From Collinsella aerofaciens (GTDB lineage Bacteria; Actinomycetota; Coriobacteriia; Coriobacteriales; Coriobacteriaceae), in assembly GCA_905213725.1 (NCBI GenBank), contig CAJMJM010000032.1, positions 1-15,870 on the forward strand: a stretch of DNA of 15,870 bases, given 5' to 3'. Under the pieces are notes generated by a model. It saw only the letters and a program-made list of their open reading frames with translations. It had not been told where the DNA came from and ran no database searches. Position numbers and translations under genes: made by a program. This document shows positions 6,199 through 13,959 of the stretch, one piece after another. Position 1 is the first letter of the stretch; each line of letters starts with the position of its first letter.

Positions 6199-6648
6199 AT
6201 GCAGCTTCACGATCTTACTCCCGCGCCCGGTTCCACCAAGAACCGCAAGCGCGTCGGCCGTGGCAATTCTTCGGGTCACGGCACCACTTCTGGCCGCGGT
6301 CAGAAGGGCCAGGGTTCCCGCTCTGGCGGCACCAAGGGTGCCGGCTTCGAGGGTGGCCAGACTCCGCTGGCCATGCGCCTGCCCAAGCTTCCGGGCTTCC
6401 GCAACCCCCGTCGTATCGAGTACACCGCTGTTAACGTTGAGCGTCTCGAGCGCAAGTTCGAGGACGGCGCTGTGATCGACGGTGCCGCTCTTAAGGCCGC
6501 TCGCATCACTAAGAGCGAGTTCGAGCCCGTCAAGGTGCTCGGCAATGGTGAGCTCACCAAGAAGTTCACGGTCAAGGTCGACAAGGTCAGCGCTTCTGCG
6601 CAGGCCAAGATCGAGGCCGCCGGCGGAAAGGTCGAGCTGCCGTGCTAA
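6199..6648 (+). CDS. rplO: 50S ribosomal protein L15
   Basis: The 149-residue protein is L15, a late assembly protein of the large subunit. Its glycine- and arginine-rich N-terminal extension is typical (RKRVGRGNSSGHGTTSGRG, then GQKGQGSRSGG and FEGGQTPLAMRLPK). The ATG at 6199 lies 3 bases after the rpmD stop, and its ribosome binding site GAGGAG overlaps the end of rpmD. The gene overlaps the start of secY by 7 bases. Confidence 0.97.
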   Translation: MQLHDLTPAPGSTKNRKRVGRGNSSGHGTTSGRGQKGQGSRSGGTKGAGFEGGQTPLAMRLPKLPGFRNPRRIEYTAVNVERLERKFEDGAVIDGAALKAARITKSEFEPVKVLGNGELTKKFTVKVDKVSASAQAKIEAAGGKVELPC

Positions 6649-7928
6649 ATGGTCTTAAGAATGCTTTCCGCATCAAAGAATTGCGCGAAAAGATTCTTTT
6701 TACCATAGCTATGCTCGTCGTGTACCGCATTGGTGCGCACGTTCCTGTGCCCGGCATTCCCTTCCAGGGGATGCTGGGCCTTTTCTCGACCGATAACAAT
6801 TCGGTCGCCGCAGGTGCTATGGCCCTCCTGAATCTTTTCTCTGGCGGCGCGTTGAGCTATGTGTCGGTGTTTTCGCTGGGCATCATGCCTTACATCACCA
6901 GCTCGATCATCCTCCAGATGCTCCAGGCCGTCGTGCCTTCCCTGCATGAGCTTGCCCGCGAGGGCGAGGTCGGTCAGACCAAGATTACGCAGTATTCGCG
7001 TTACCTCACCCTGGCTCTGGCAATCCTCAACTCCGTGGGTTACCTCTTCCTCTTTAAGAGCTTCGGCATCAGCTTCAATGGCGCCGGCGCTCCCGAGATC
7101 ATCTTCGACCTCATGATCGTCGGTACGCTCACCGCGGGCGCCATGCTGATCATGTGGATTGGTGAGCTCATCACCCAGCGCGGTATCGGCAATGGCATGT
7201 CGCTGATCATCTTCGCGAACATCATGGCCGGTCTGCCGCAGGCTATCTTCTCCAGCACCGAGGGCAATGCCGGTGGCATCATCACCATGGTGATCATCTG
7301 CGCCATCATCCTGCTGGTTATCCCGCTGATTGTTTTCCTTGAGCGCGGCCAGCGCCGCATCCCGGTCTCCTACGCTAAGCGCGTCGTGGGCCGTCGCATG
7401 ATGGGTGGTCAGACCACCTACCTGCCCATCAAGGTCAACACCGCGGGTGTCGTGCCGATCATCTTCGCTTCGGCGCTGCTGTACTTCCCGGCTCAGATTG
7501 CCGTGTTCTTCCCCGGCATCGGCTGGATTCAGGCAGTTGCCTCCGCGCTTTCGACCGGTTGGCTCAACTGGGTGCTTAATGTTGTCCTCATCGTGTTCTT
7601 CGCGTACTTCTACACCTCCATGGTGTTCAACCCCGATGACACGGCCGACAACCTTAAGAAGCAGGGTGGCTTTATTCCGGGCGTCCGTCCGGGCAGGGCT
7701 ACCGCGGCCTACATCAAGAACGCGCTCAACAAGATCACGCTTCCCAGCGCTGTCTTCTTGGCGCTCATCGCCATCGTACCTTCGATCATCTTCTCTTTCA
7801 CGGGTAACCAGCTGATTCAGGCATTTGGCGGCACGTCCATCCTCATCATGGTCGGCGTCGTGCTCGACACGGTCGACAAGCTCGAAGGCCAGATCAAGAT
7901 GTATGATTACGATGGATTCTTTAAATAG
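6642..7928 (+). CDS. secY: Protein translocase channel subunit SecY
   Basis: The 428-residue protein is a full-length SecY, the pore of the SecYEG channel in the cytoplasmic membrane. It has about ten hydrophobic segments. Family landmarks include RIGAHVPVPGI near the N-terminus, the SVFSLGIMPYITSSI stretch, GEVGQTKITQYSRYLT (the region after helix 2), GIGNGMSLIIFANI, and the cytoplasmic loop QRRIPVSYAKR that contacts the ribosome and SecA. The last part, GFIPGVRPGRAT, is also typical. The start is GTG at 6642, inside the last codons of rplO, preceded by AAAGG at 6627-6631. The next candidate start would remove conserved N-terminal residues. Confidence 0.97.
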   Translation: MLNGLKNAFRIKELREKILFTIAMLVVYRIGAHVPVPGIPFQGMLGLFSTDNNSVAAGAMALLNLFSGGALSYVSVFSLGIMPYITSSIILQMLQAVVPSLHELAREGEVGQTKITQYSRYLTLALAILNSVGYLFLFKSFGISFNGAGAPEIIFDLMIVGTLTAGAMLIMWIGELITQRGIGNGMSLIIFANIMAGLPQAIFSSTEGNAGGIITMVIICAIILLVIPLIVFLERGQRRIPVSYAKRVVGRRMMGGQTTYLPIKVNTAGVVPIIFASALLYFPAQIAVFFPGIGWIQAVASALSTGWLNWVLNVVLIVFFAYFYTSMVFNPDDTADNLKKQGGFIPGVRPGRATAAYIKNALNKITLPSAVFLALIAIVPSIIFSFTGNQLIQAFGGTSILIMVGVVLDTVDKLEGQIKMYDYDGFFK

Positions 7929-7946
7929 GCTAGAGGAGGATTGCTC

Positions 7947-8573
7947 ATGAACCTCGTATTGCTCGGAGCTCCGGGTGCCGGTAAGGGCACCGTCGCACAG
8001 GAGCTCGTCGCCGAGTTTGGCGTCGCTCACATTTCCACGGGCGACCTGCTGCGTGCTGCCGTTAAGGGTGGCACCGAGCTTGGTATTCAGGCTAAGAAGT
8101 ACATGGACGCCGGCGAGCTCGTTCCCGACCAGCTCGTTATCGACCTTGTCAAGGAGCGCCTTGCCGCCGATGACGCCCAGCAGGGCTTCATCCTCGATGG
8201 TTTCCCGCGCAACACTGCCCAGGCTGTAACGCTCGATTCCGAGCTCTCCGCCATGGGTCGCGAGATCGACTGCGCCCTTCTGGTCGACGTGGCCCCCGAG
8301 GTCATCATCGACCGTCTGTCTTCGCGTCGCACCTGCCGCGCCTGCGGTTACACCGGCACCGCTGCCGATGCTACCTGCCCCAAGTGTGGTGGCGAGATGT
8401 ATCAGCGCGACGACGACAAGCCCGAGCCCATCAAGAACCGTCTCGACGTCTACGAGAAGTCCACGAGCCCGCTCGTCGACTACTATCGTGGCCAGGGTCT
8501 GCTTAAGTCGGTCAACGGTGACCAGGCGCGCGAGACCGTGTACGGGGATGTCAAAGAGGCTCTCGGTCTATGA
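7947..8573 (+). CDS. adk: Adenylate kinase with zinc-type, shortened LID
   Basis: The 208-residue enzyme converts ATP plus AMP to two ADP in the cytosol. The P-loop GAPGAGKGT is at residues 7-15, the AMP-site STGDLLR at 30-36, and LDGFPRN at 83-89. The LID carries four cysteines (C130, C133, C144, C147), the arrangement of zinc-binding adenylate kinases. Only 10 residues separate the two CxxC pairs, whereas 16 is usual in Bacillus-type enzymes. ATG at 7947 was chosen because GAGGAGGA (7933-7940) is 6 bases upstream; a TTG at 7941 directly abuts that site. The stop overlaps the map start as ATGA, indicating coupled translation. Confidence 0.97.
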   Translation: MNLVLLGAPGAGKGTVAQELVAEFGVAHISTGDLLRAAVKGGTELGIQAKKYMDAGELVPDQLVIDLVKERLAADDAQQGFILDGFPRNTAQAVTLDSELSAMGREIDCALLVDVAPEVIIDRLSSRRTCRACGYTGTAADATCPKCGGEMYQRDDDKPEPIKNRLDVYEKSTSPLVDYYRGQGLLKSVNGDQARETVYGDVKEALGL

Positions 8574-9358
8574 TCAAGATTAAGTCTGCAACGCAAATCG
8601 AGCAGATGAAGAAGGCAGGAGCGCTATCTAAGATGGCGCTCCGCCACGTTGGAGCCATGGTTCGCCCTGGTGTTTCGACCTTTGAGCTTGATCAGCTTGC
8701 GGAGCAGATTATCCGCATGCATGGTGGCACCCCGGCCTTTAAGGGTTACGGCGGGTTCCCCGGTACCATTTGTGCATCGATTAACGATGCCGTGGTCCAC
8801 GGCATTCCCAACCCCGACATGATCCTGCGCGATGGCGATATCATTTCCATCGATACGGGTGCCGTTGTCGACGGTTGGGTCGGCGATAACGCTTGGACGT
8901 TTTTCGTTGGTACCCCCACGCCCGAGGCCAAGGCCCTGTGCGAGGTTACGCGCGATTGCCTTAAGGCTGCCATCGAGCAGGCTGTTCCCGGAAACCATAT
9001 AGGGGACATTGGCTATGCCGTCCAGTCTCTCGCCGAGTCTCACGGCTATGGCGTGCTTCGCGATTATGTGGGGCACGGTATTGGCCATGTGATGCACGAG
9101 GACCCCAACGTTCCGAATTATGGAAAGAAGGGGAGGGGCGTTCGTCTCCAGGCCGGAATGGTCATTGCCATCGAGCCGATGGTCACGATGGGATCCAATC
9201 ATGTGAGCACGGGCGCCGATGGTTGGATCGTTACGACCAACGACCACCTGCCCGCAGCGCACTACGAGAACACCGTCGCCATTACCGATGACGGTCCGGT
9301 GATTCTTACCACCGATGCGCAAGGCGCTTGGTGCTCCTTGCAAGGAGGCGAGATGTAG
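8570..9358 (+). CDS. map: Methionine aminopeptidase, type I
   Basis: The 262-residue enzyme removes the initiator methionine from nascent proteins. All expected active-site residues are seen: H77 in VVHGIP, D95 and D106 as metal ligands (ISIDTG, VGDNAW), H169 in GHGIGH, H176, E202 in IEPM and E233 in YENTVAIT. The lack of an N-terminal zinc-finger extension places it in the short type Ia class. The ATG overlaps the adk stop by three bases of ATGA. The pairing with secY and infA places N-terminal processing next to protein synthesis genes, as in many Gram-positive bacteria. A 145-base gap with a likely promoter follows. Confidence 0.97.
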   Translation: MIKIKSATQIEQMKKAGALSKMALRHVGAMVRPGVSTFELDQLAEQIIRMHGGTPAFKGYGGFPGTICASINDAVVHGIPNPDMILRDGDIISIDTGAVVDGWVGDNAWTFFVGTPTPEAKALCEVTRDCLKAAIEQAVPGNHIGDIGYAVQSLAESHGYGVLRDYVGHGIGHVMHEDPNVPNYGKKGRGVRLQAGMVIAIEPMVTMGSNHVSTGADGWIVTTNDHLPAAHYENTVAITDDGPVILTTDAQGAWCSLQGGEM

Positions 9359-9435
9359 AGGCCGCGTTCAATTTTGTCGGCATTTACATTTCAAAGTAAC
9401 AAGTTTCACTTAGTTGTGGAGCCATTACGAAGATA

Positions 9436-9464
9436 TTACGATACGTGCACGCGTATTGTAGAAT
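9436..9464 (+). promoter_or_regulatory. Candidate promoter upstream of infA
   Basis: TAGAAT at 9459-9464 matches the -10 consensus at 5 of 6 positions. TTACGA at 9436-9441 is a weak -35 with a 17-base spacer. The region from about 9365 to 9465 is clearly more AT-rich than its surroundings, which supports a promoter. Transcription would begin near 9471, about 33 bases before the infA start. The adk-map to infA gap is the first large gap after rplR, so a separate transcript for the alpha-operon part is plausible. Confidence 0.5.
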
Positions 9465-9503
9465 ACTCAATCGCTGTCGTTTTCTAGAGAAAGATGATTG
9501 CTT

Positions 9504-9722
9504 GTGAAGAAGGAAGACGCAATTGAGCTCGAGGGTACGGTAAAGGAACCGCTGCCCAACGCCATGTTTAAGGTTGAGCTCGAGAACGGTCATTCGGTTC
9601 TGTGCAACATTTCTGGCAAGATCCGAATGAATTACATCCGTATTCTCCCCGGTGACAGGGTTGTCGTGGAGCTTTCCCCGTACGACCTGACCCGCGGCCG
9701 CATCACCTATCGCTATAAATAG
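9504..9722 (+). CDS. infA: Translation initiation factor IF-1
   Basis: The 72-residue product is IF1, an S1-fold protein that occupies the A site of the 30S subunit during initiation. The family sequence runs from KKEDAIELEGTVKEPLPN through VLCNISGKIRMNYIRILPGD to DLTRGRITYRYK at the end. The start is GTG at 9504, giving MKKEDAIELEG, which matches the usual IF1 N-terminus. A TTG at 9498 in the same frame would add two residues. The upstream AGAGAAAG (9486-9493) is a modest ribosome binding site for either codon, so the start is likely but not certain. Confidence 0.95.
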   Translation: MKKEDAIELEGTVKEPLPNAMFKVELENGHSVLCNISGKIRMNYIRILPGDRVVVELSPYDLTRGRITYRYK

Positions 9723-9746
9723 CGGCACGCATACACGCACTCCTTT

Positions 9747-9823
9747 TCCGACTGCAGGCTTAGCTCAACCTACGGTCGGATTGTGTGTGAAGACCAGCCA
9801 TAGTTTTAAACGCCTGCGGCTGG
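9747..9823 (+). promoter_or_regulatory. Structured infA-rpmJ leader with two interacting hairpins
   Basis: The 150-base gap between infA and rpmJ can form two hairpins. TCCGAC (9747-9752) pairs with GTCGGA (9775-9780), and CCAGCC (9794-9799) pairs with GGCTGG (9818-9823). In addition GCAGGC (9754-9759), inside the first hairpin, is perfectly complementary to GCCTGC (9812-9817), inside the second. That allows a kissing or alternative fold. In Escherichia coli the alpha operon is controlled by S4 through a pseudoknot before rpsM, so a related control is conceivable. No good promoter was found in this gap. Confidence 0.4.
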
Positions 9824-9872
9824 GCGAGTAGATAGTAGGGAAGTAGTTTGAGCGCTACCGAAAGGAAGAACG

Positions 9873-9986
9873 ATGAAGGTACGTCCTTCGGTCAAGAAGA
9901 TGTGCGATAAGTGCAAAATCATTAGGCGCCATGGCAAGGTCCTCGTCATTTGCGAGAACCCCCGTCATAAGCAGCGTCAGGGTTAA
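9873..9986 (+). CDS. rpmJ: 50S ribosomal protein L36, zinc type
   Basis: This 37-residue protein, MKVRPSVKKMCDKC and onward, is the zinc-ribbon form of L36, the smallest large-subunit protein. The zinc ligands are C11, C14, C27 and H32. The ATG at 9873 has AAAGGAAG at 9861-9868. It sits 14 bases before rpsM, in the standard infA-rpmJ-rpsM order. Confidence 0.97.
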   Translation: MKVRPSVKKMCDKCKIIRRHGKVLVICENPRHKQRQG

Positions 9987-10000
9987 GAGAGGAGACTACG

Positions 10001-10375
10001 TTGGCCCGTATTAATGGTGTCGACCTCCCGCGTGAGAAGCGCGTTGAGATCGGTCTGACCTACATTTACGGCATCGGCCGCACCACTGCGACGAAGATTT
10101 GCGTCGAGTGCAACGTTAACGTGGATACGCGCGTTAAGGACCTCACCGAGGATGAGGTTAACGCCATCCGCGATTATATCGATAAGAATCAGATCATGGT
10201 TGAGGGCGACCTCCGCCGTGAGCGCAACCAGAACGTCAAGCGCCTTATGGACATCGGCTGCAACCGCGGCCTTCGTCACCGCAAGGGCCTCCCGGTCCGC
10301 GGCCAGCGCACCCACACTAACGCTCGTACCCGCAAGGGCCCGAAGCGTCAGATCGGTGCTAAGAAGAAGAAATAA
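10001..10375 (+). CDS. rpsM: 30S ribosomal protein S13
   Basis: The 124-residue protein is S13, part of the 30S head and of the bridges to the large subunit. The N-terminus ARINGVDLPREKRVEIGL and the C-terminal GLRHRKGLPVRGQRTHTNAR segment are diagnostic. The start codon is TTG at 10001, placed by the strong AGAGGAG at 9988-9994 and by agreement with the family N-terminus. The basic tail (GAKKKK) is usual for tRNA contact. rpsK starts 14 bases after the stop. Confidence 0.97.
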   Translation: MARINGVDLPREKRVEIGLTYIYGIGRTTATKICVECNVNVDTRVKDLTEDEVNAIRDYIDKNQIMVEGDLRRERNQNVKRLMDIGCNRGLRHRKGLPVRGQRTHTNARTRKGPKRQIGAKKKK

Positions 10376-10389
10376 GGAGCGCTAGATAG

Positions 10390-10794
10390 ATGGCTACTGC
10401 TAAGAAGAACGTTCGCGCTGCCCGTCTGAAGCGCGCGGACCGTAAGAACATTTCCGTGGGCCAGGCTCACATTCGTTCTACGTTCAACAACACGATCGTT
10501 TCGATCACCGATCCCCAGGGCAACGTCATTTCCTGGAAGTCGGCTGGCCAGGTGGGCTTCAAGGGCTCCCGTAAGTCCACGCCGTTCGCTGCCCAGATGG
10601 CTGCCGAGGCTGCTGCCAAGCAGGCCATGGAGCACGGTATGAAGAAGGTTTCCGTCTTCGTCAAGGGCCCCGGCTCCGGTCGTGAGACCGCCATCCGCTC
10701 CCTCCAGGCTGCTGGCCTCGAGGTCTCGAGCATCCAGGACAAGACCCCCATTCCGCACAACGGCTGCCGCCCCAAGAAGCGTCGCCGCGTGTAA
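10390..10794 (+). CDS. rpsK: 30S ribosomal protein S11
   Basis: The 134-residue protein is S11, located in the platform near the Shine-Dalgarno helix. The sequence HIRSTFNNTIVSITDPQGN, the SWKSAGQVGFKGSRKSTPFA segment and the C-terminal DKTPIPHNGCRPKKRRRV are typical. The ATG at 10390 follows GGAG at 10376-10379, which overlaps the end of the rpsM coding region's downstream gap. rpsD follows after 19 bases. Confidence 0.97.
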   Translation: MATAKKNVRAARLKRADRKNISVGQAHIRSTFNNTIVSITDPQGNVISWKSAGQVGFKGSRKSTPFAAQMAAEAAAKQAMEHGMKKVSVFVKGPGSGRETAIRSLQAAGLEVSSIQDKTPIPHNGCRPKKRRRV

Positions 10795-10813
10795 CTGAAA
10801 GGATCGTATCAAT

Positions 10814-11410
10814 ATGGCAATCGACAGGACTCCTGTTCTTAAGCGCTGCCGTCAGCTCGGGATCGATCCCGCTGAGCTCGGTTACAGCAGCAAGAAGGAA
10901 TCTATCCGTCAGCCCAAGCGCCGTCGCAAGGAATCTGAGTACGGCATGCAGCTGCGTGAGAAGCAGAAGGTCAAGTTCATCTATGGCGTTCTGGAGAAGC
11001 AGTTCCACGGCTACTTCAACAAGGCCCGTAAGATGAACGGCGTCACCGGTGAGAACCTCATGATCATCCTTGAGTCTCGCCTCGACAACGTCGTCTTCCG
11101 TCTTGGCTTCGCCCGCACCCGCAAAGAGGCTCGTCAGTCCGTCCGTCACGGTCACTTCACCGTGAACGGCAAGCGCGTGGACATCCCGTCCTACCGCGTC
11201 AAGGCCGGCGACGTCGTCGCTGTCGGCGAGAAGTTCCGTGACCTCCTCCCCATCAAGGAGGCCCTGATTTCCTCCGAGCGCTTTGAGGTCCCTGGCTGGC
11301 TCGAGGTCGATATCGAGAAGCTGTCTGGTAACGTGCTCGCTCTGCCGACGCGTGAGCAGATCAGCGGTGATATCAACGAGCAGCGCATCGTCGAGCTCTA
11401 CTCTAAGTAG
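10814..11410 (+). CDS. rpsD: 30S ribosomal protein S4
   Basis: The 198-residue protein is S4, a primary assembly protein of the 30S body and, in Escherichia coli, the repressor of the alpha operon. The S4 RNA-binding domain lies in the centre (LESRLDNVVFRLGFARTRKEA, spanning about residues 86-106, then VRHGHFTVNGKRVDIPSYRV split by position). The N-terminus has a single cysteine in the region where zinc-binding S4 proteins carry a cluster, so this is the zinc-free form. The ATG at 10814 follows AAAGGA at 10798-10803. Its presence beside rpoA is the conserved arrangement. Confidence 0.97.
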   Translation: MAIDRTPVLKRCRQLGIDPAELGYSSKKESIRQPKRRRKESEYGMQLREKQKVKFIYGVLEKQFHGYFNKARKMNGVTGENLMIILESRLDNVVFRLGFARTRKEARQSVRHGHFTVNGKRVDIPSYRVKAGDVVAVGEKFRDLLPIKEALISSERFEVPGWLEVDIEKLSGNVLALPTREQISGDINEQRIVELYSK

Positions 11411-11442
11411 TCCATCCGGGCTGCTGAGGCTGGAGGTAATAC

Positions 11443-12384
11443 ATGTCAGAATTCATTAGGCCTCAGGTTCAGGTCGAAGAGATCAACGAGACGTCTGCTC
11501 GTGTCTCCGTCGAGCCGCTCGAGCGTGGTTACGGCGATACGCTGGGTAACTCCCTTCGTCGCGGTCTTCTGTCCTCGCTCGAGGGTGCCGCCGTCGAGGC
11601 TATTCAGATCGATGGTGCGCAGCACGAGTTCATGACCATCCCTAACATGGTCGAGGATGTCACCGACATCGTCCTGAATGTCAAGGGTCTTGTCTTCAGG
11701 GCTCTCGGCACGACCGACGAGGCGACCGCCACCATCTCGGTTGACGGCCCCTGCGAGGTCACCGGTGCGGACTTCTTTATTCCGTCCGAGTTTGAGCTGG
11801 TCAACCCCGAGCAGCACATTGCTACGCTCACCGAGGGTGGCCATCTCACCATGAGCATGCGCATCGGCTATGGCCGCGGCTATGTTTCTGGCGAGGCCAA
11901 CAAGCGCGACAACGATCCCATCGGTGTGATCCACGTCGACTCGCTGTACTCGCCGGTTTCCCGTTGCGCCAAGCTCGTTGAGGCTTGCCGTGTCGGTCAG
12001 CACACCGACTACGACCGCCTTGTCCTCGAGATCGAGACCAACGGCTCCATCGCCCCGCGCGACGCCGTGGTCCAGGCTGCCAATATCATCAACCAGCATA
12101 TGGCCGCCTTTATGAACCTTGCCGAGACCCCCGAGGTCGAGGAGGAGGCTTCGATCTTCGCTCCCGAGGTCACCAACGACAACGCCGAGCTGGACAAGCA
12201 GATCGAGGATCTGGACCTTTCCGTCCGTTCCTACAACTGCCTTAAGCGCGCCAGCATTCACTCGGTCCGTCAGCTCGTTGAGTTCTCGGAGAACGATCTG
12301 CTCAACATCCGTAACTTCGGTGTTAAGTCGATCGAGGAAGTGAAGGACAAGCTTGAGTCCATGGGCCTGAGCCTGAAGGCTTAA
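11443..12384 (+). CDS. rpoA: DNA-directed RNA polymerase alpha subunit
   Basis: The 313-residue protein is a full-length alpha subunit. The N-terminal dimerisation and assembly domain contains LERGYGDTLGNSLRRGLLSS (residues 26-45), with the usual GNSLRR core. The C-terminal domain, from about residue 245, contains LSVRSYNCLKRASIHSV and then LLNIRNFGVKSIEEVKDKL, the helix-hairpin-helix that contacts UP elements and activators. A short acidic linker (EVEEEASIF) joins them. The ATG at 11443 has GGAGGTAA at 11432-11439. It sits between rpsD and rplQ as expected and uses the same highly biased codons. Confidence 0.98.
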   Translation: MSEFIRPQVQVEEINETSARVSVEPLERGYGDTLGNSLRRGLLSSLEGAAVEAIQIDGAQHEFMTIPNMVEDVTDIVLNVKGLVFRALGTTDEATATISVDGPCEVTGADFFIPSEFELVNPEQHIATLTEGGHLTMSMRIGYGRGYVSGEANKRDNDPIGVIHVDSLYSPVSRCAKLVEACRVGQHTDYDRLVLEIETNGSIAPRDAVVQAANIINQHMAAFMNLAETPEVEEEASIFAPEVTNDNAELDKQIEDLDLSVRSYNCLKRASIHSVRQLVEFSENDLLNIRNFGVKSIEEVKDKLESMGLSLKA

Positions 12385-12414
12385 TGCTTCGCATATTTGA
12401 GGAGAAACTAGACC

Positions 12415-12882
12415 ATGCGTCACAACGTTAAGAAGGGCCTGAAGCTCGGCACCGATGCGAGCCACACCAAGGCCATGAAGAAGAGCCTTGCTAAGGCCCT
12501 CTTCGAGAACGACCGCATCAAGACCACCGAGACCCGCGCTAAGGCGCTGCGTTCGGTCGTCGACCCGATCATCACTTGGGCCAAGAAGGGCGACCTGCAC
12601 TCTCGTCGTCTGGCTATCGCCAAGCTCGGCGATAAGCAGCTCGTTGCCGAGATCTTCGACAAGGCTGCCCAGGGCATGTGGCAGGACCGCAACGGCGGTT
12701 ACACCCGCATCATGAAGCTCGGTAACCGTAAGGGCGACAACGCTCCCATCGTTATCATGGAGCTCGTCACCGAGCCTTGCACGCCTAAGGCCAAGAAGGC
12801 TGCTCCGGCCCCTAAGAAGGCCGCTGCTCCCAAGAAGGTCGAGGCTGTCGAGGAGGCTCCTGCTGAGGAGACCGCTGAGTAG
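12415..12882 (+). CDS. rplQ: 50S ribosomal protein L17 with C-terminal low-complexity tail
   Basis: The 155-residue protein is L17, found near the peptide exit tunnel. The core, about 120 residues, begins MRHNVKKGLKLGTDASHTKAM and shows the typical LFENDRIKTTETRAKALR. The last 30 or so residues (from KAKKAAPAPKKAAAPKK to EEAPAEETAE) are Ala/Lys/Pro-rich and then acidic; such tails are frequent in actinobacterial L17. The ATG at 12415 has GAGGAG upstream (12399-12404). It is the last gene of the ribosomal block and is followed by a strong terminator. Confidence 0.97.
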   Translation: MRHNVKKGLKLGTDASHTKAMKKSLAKALFENDRIKTTETRAKALRSVVDPIITWAKKGDLHSRRLAIAKLGDKQLVAEIFDKAAQGMWQDRNGGYTRIMKLGNRKGDNAPIVIMELVTEPCTPKAKKAAPAPKKAAAPKKVEAVEEAPAEETAE

Positions 12883-12908
12883 ACATTCCGTCTGCATAGG
12901 CTATATTC

Positions 12909-12939
12909 GAGGGGTACGTTCGCGTACCCCTCTTTTTTT
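12909..12939 (+). terminator. Intrinsic terminator after rplQ
   Basis: GAGGGGTACG (12909-12918) and CGTACCCCTC (12923-12932) form a perfect 10-pair stem with a TTCG loop, followed directly by seven T (12933-12939). It lies 27 bases after the rplQ stop and closes the ribosomal operon. Confidence 0.95.
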
Positions 12940-12974
12940 GTCGCGATACCGTTACTTGTTTGTTGGGAGCGCCC

Positions 12975-13799
12975 ATGACTGCGCCGTCTGATTTCAATTC
13001 GATTTCCGAGCTTGACGCCACGCTCGTATTTCGCGTGGCCTATGATGGCTCGTCGTATAGCGGATTTGCCGAGCAGCCGGGACAGACGACGGTTGCGGGT
13101 GAGCTGCGTCGAGCCATCGAGACGCTGCTTCGCCGTCCGATCGATCTGACGTGCGCAGGTCGTACCGATGCCGGCGTGCATGCCGTGGCACAGTATATCA
13201 GCGTGCCCGTAACGGACGCTGAGCTCGCCCTTACGCGCCGTAGGTGGCTGCGGGCTATGGATGCCCTGCTGCCTAAAGATATCGCCATAAACGAGGTCTA
13301 CAGGGCCCGTAAGGGCTTTTCTGCACGCTTTGACGCGCGTTCCCGTACGTATACGTACCGTATTGCCGATCGCGATGCGCGCCCCGTGCTGTCCCGTGGT
13401 GCCGTGTGGTGGCATCGCTATCCCTTGGACGTCGAGGCCATGTCTGCGGCCTGTCCCGCGCTTTTGGGTGAGCAGGACTTTAAGAGCTTTTGCAAGGTCG
13501 CCTCTGCCGTGGGCAAACCTACGCATCGCTGCGTGATGCGTGCCGAGTTTGGCCATGAGGTTGCGTTTGGCGAGGACATCCTGACGTTTACCATCGAGGG
13601 CAATGCGTTTCTGCATTCGATGGTCCGCACGATCGTGGGCACGCTTGTCGAGATTGGCATGCATCGCCGTAAACCCGAGTGGATGCGCGAGGTCATCGAT
13701 GCTTGCGACCGTACCGCTGCGGGCCCCACGGCTCCTGCCTGCGGCCTTACGTTTATGGGCGTGGATTACGATCCCGTCGAGCTTGTCGTGCTCGACTAG
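12975..13799 (+). CDS. truA: tRNA pseudouridine synthase A
   Basis: The 274-residue enzyme makes pseudouridine at positions 38-40 in the anticodon arm of tRNAs. The catalytic aspartate is D65 in the motif AGRTDAGVHA (61-70). The N-terminal VAYDGSSYSGFAEQPGQ (21-37), the central FDARSRTYTYRI and the C-terminal FLHSMVRTIVGTLVEIG also match the family. ATG at 12975 was chosen because GGGAG (12965-12969) is 5 bases upstream; an in-frame TTG at 12960 would add five residues and lacks a ribosome binding site. It follows the rplQ terminator, so it probably depends on readthrough or on an unrecognised promoter. The position next to rplQ is common in Gram-positive bacteria. Confidence 0.95.
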   Translation: MTAPSDFNSISELDATLVFRVAYDGSSYSGFAEQPGQTTVAGELRRAIETLLRRPIDLTCAGRTDAGVHAVAQYISVPVTDAELALTRRRWLRAMDALLPKDIAINEVYRARKGFSARFDARSRTYTYRIADRDARPVLSRGAVWWHRYPLDVEAMSAACPALLGEQDFKSFCKVASAVGKPTHRCVMRAEFGHEVAFGEDILTFTIEGNAFLHSMVRTIVGTLVEIGMHRRKPEWMREVIDACDRTAAGPTAPACGLTFMGVDYDPVELVVLD

Positions 13800-13806
13800 G
13801 GGGGGC

Positions 13807-13825
13807 TCGACGCGTCGTGCGTCGA
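13807..13825. other. Hairpin after truA
   Basis: TCGACGC (13807-13813) pairs perfectly with GCGTCGA (13819-13825) around a 5-base loop, 8 bases after the truA stop. There is no T-run, so it would be a weak or factor-dependent 3' end. The 160-base gap to the next gene holds no other gene that I can see. Confidence 0.45.
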
Positions 13826-13959
13826 CACCCGTCATCTGTGGGCTGCGCGTGTGCAACATCTGTTCTTGGCGTGCAATACAACCGGTGTCTCATTGCTTTT
13901 ATTGCCGGGGTGTACCATGAACCACGATTTGATTCATTGCTGTCGAGAGGACGGATAAC

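Noticed and set aside
7941..7946. TTG at 7941 as the adk start
   Set aside because: It abuts the ribosome binding site with no spacer; ATG at 7947 has a 6-base spacer and the standard N-terminus.
6645..8030. 461-codon open frame on the minus strand opposite secY and adk
   Set aside because: Composition rich in Asp, His and Glu with no domain, typical of antisense reading of a GC-rich membrane protein gene.
11446..12897. 483-codon open frame on the minus strand opposite rpoA and rplQ
   Set aside because: It mirrors highly biased codons of the sense genes, has no ribosome binding site or family resemblance, and is a GC-rich antisense shadow.
13893..13918. TTGCTT and TACCAT as a promoter for the glycosyltransferase gene
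   Set aside because: The spacer is only 14 bases and both hexamers are poor.
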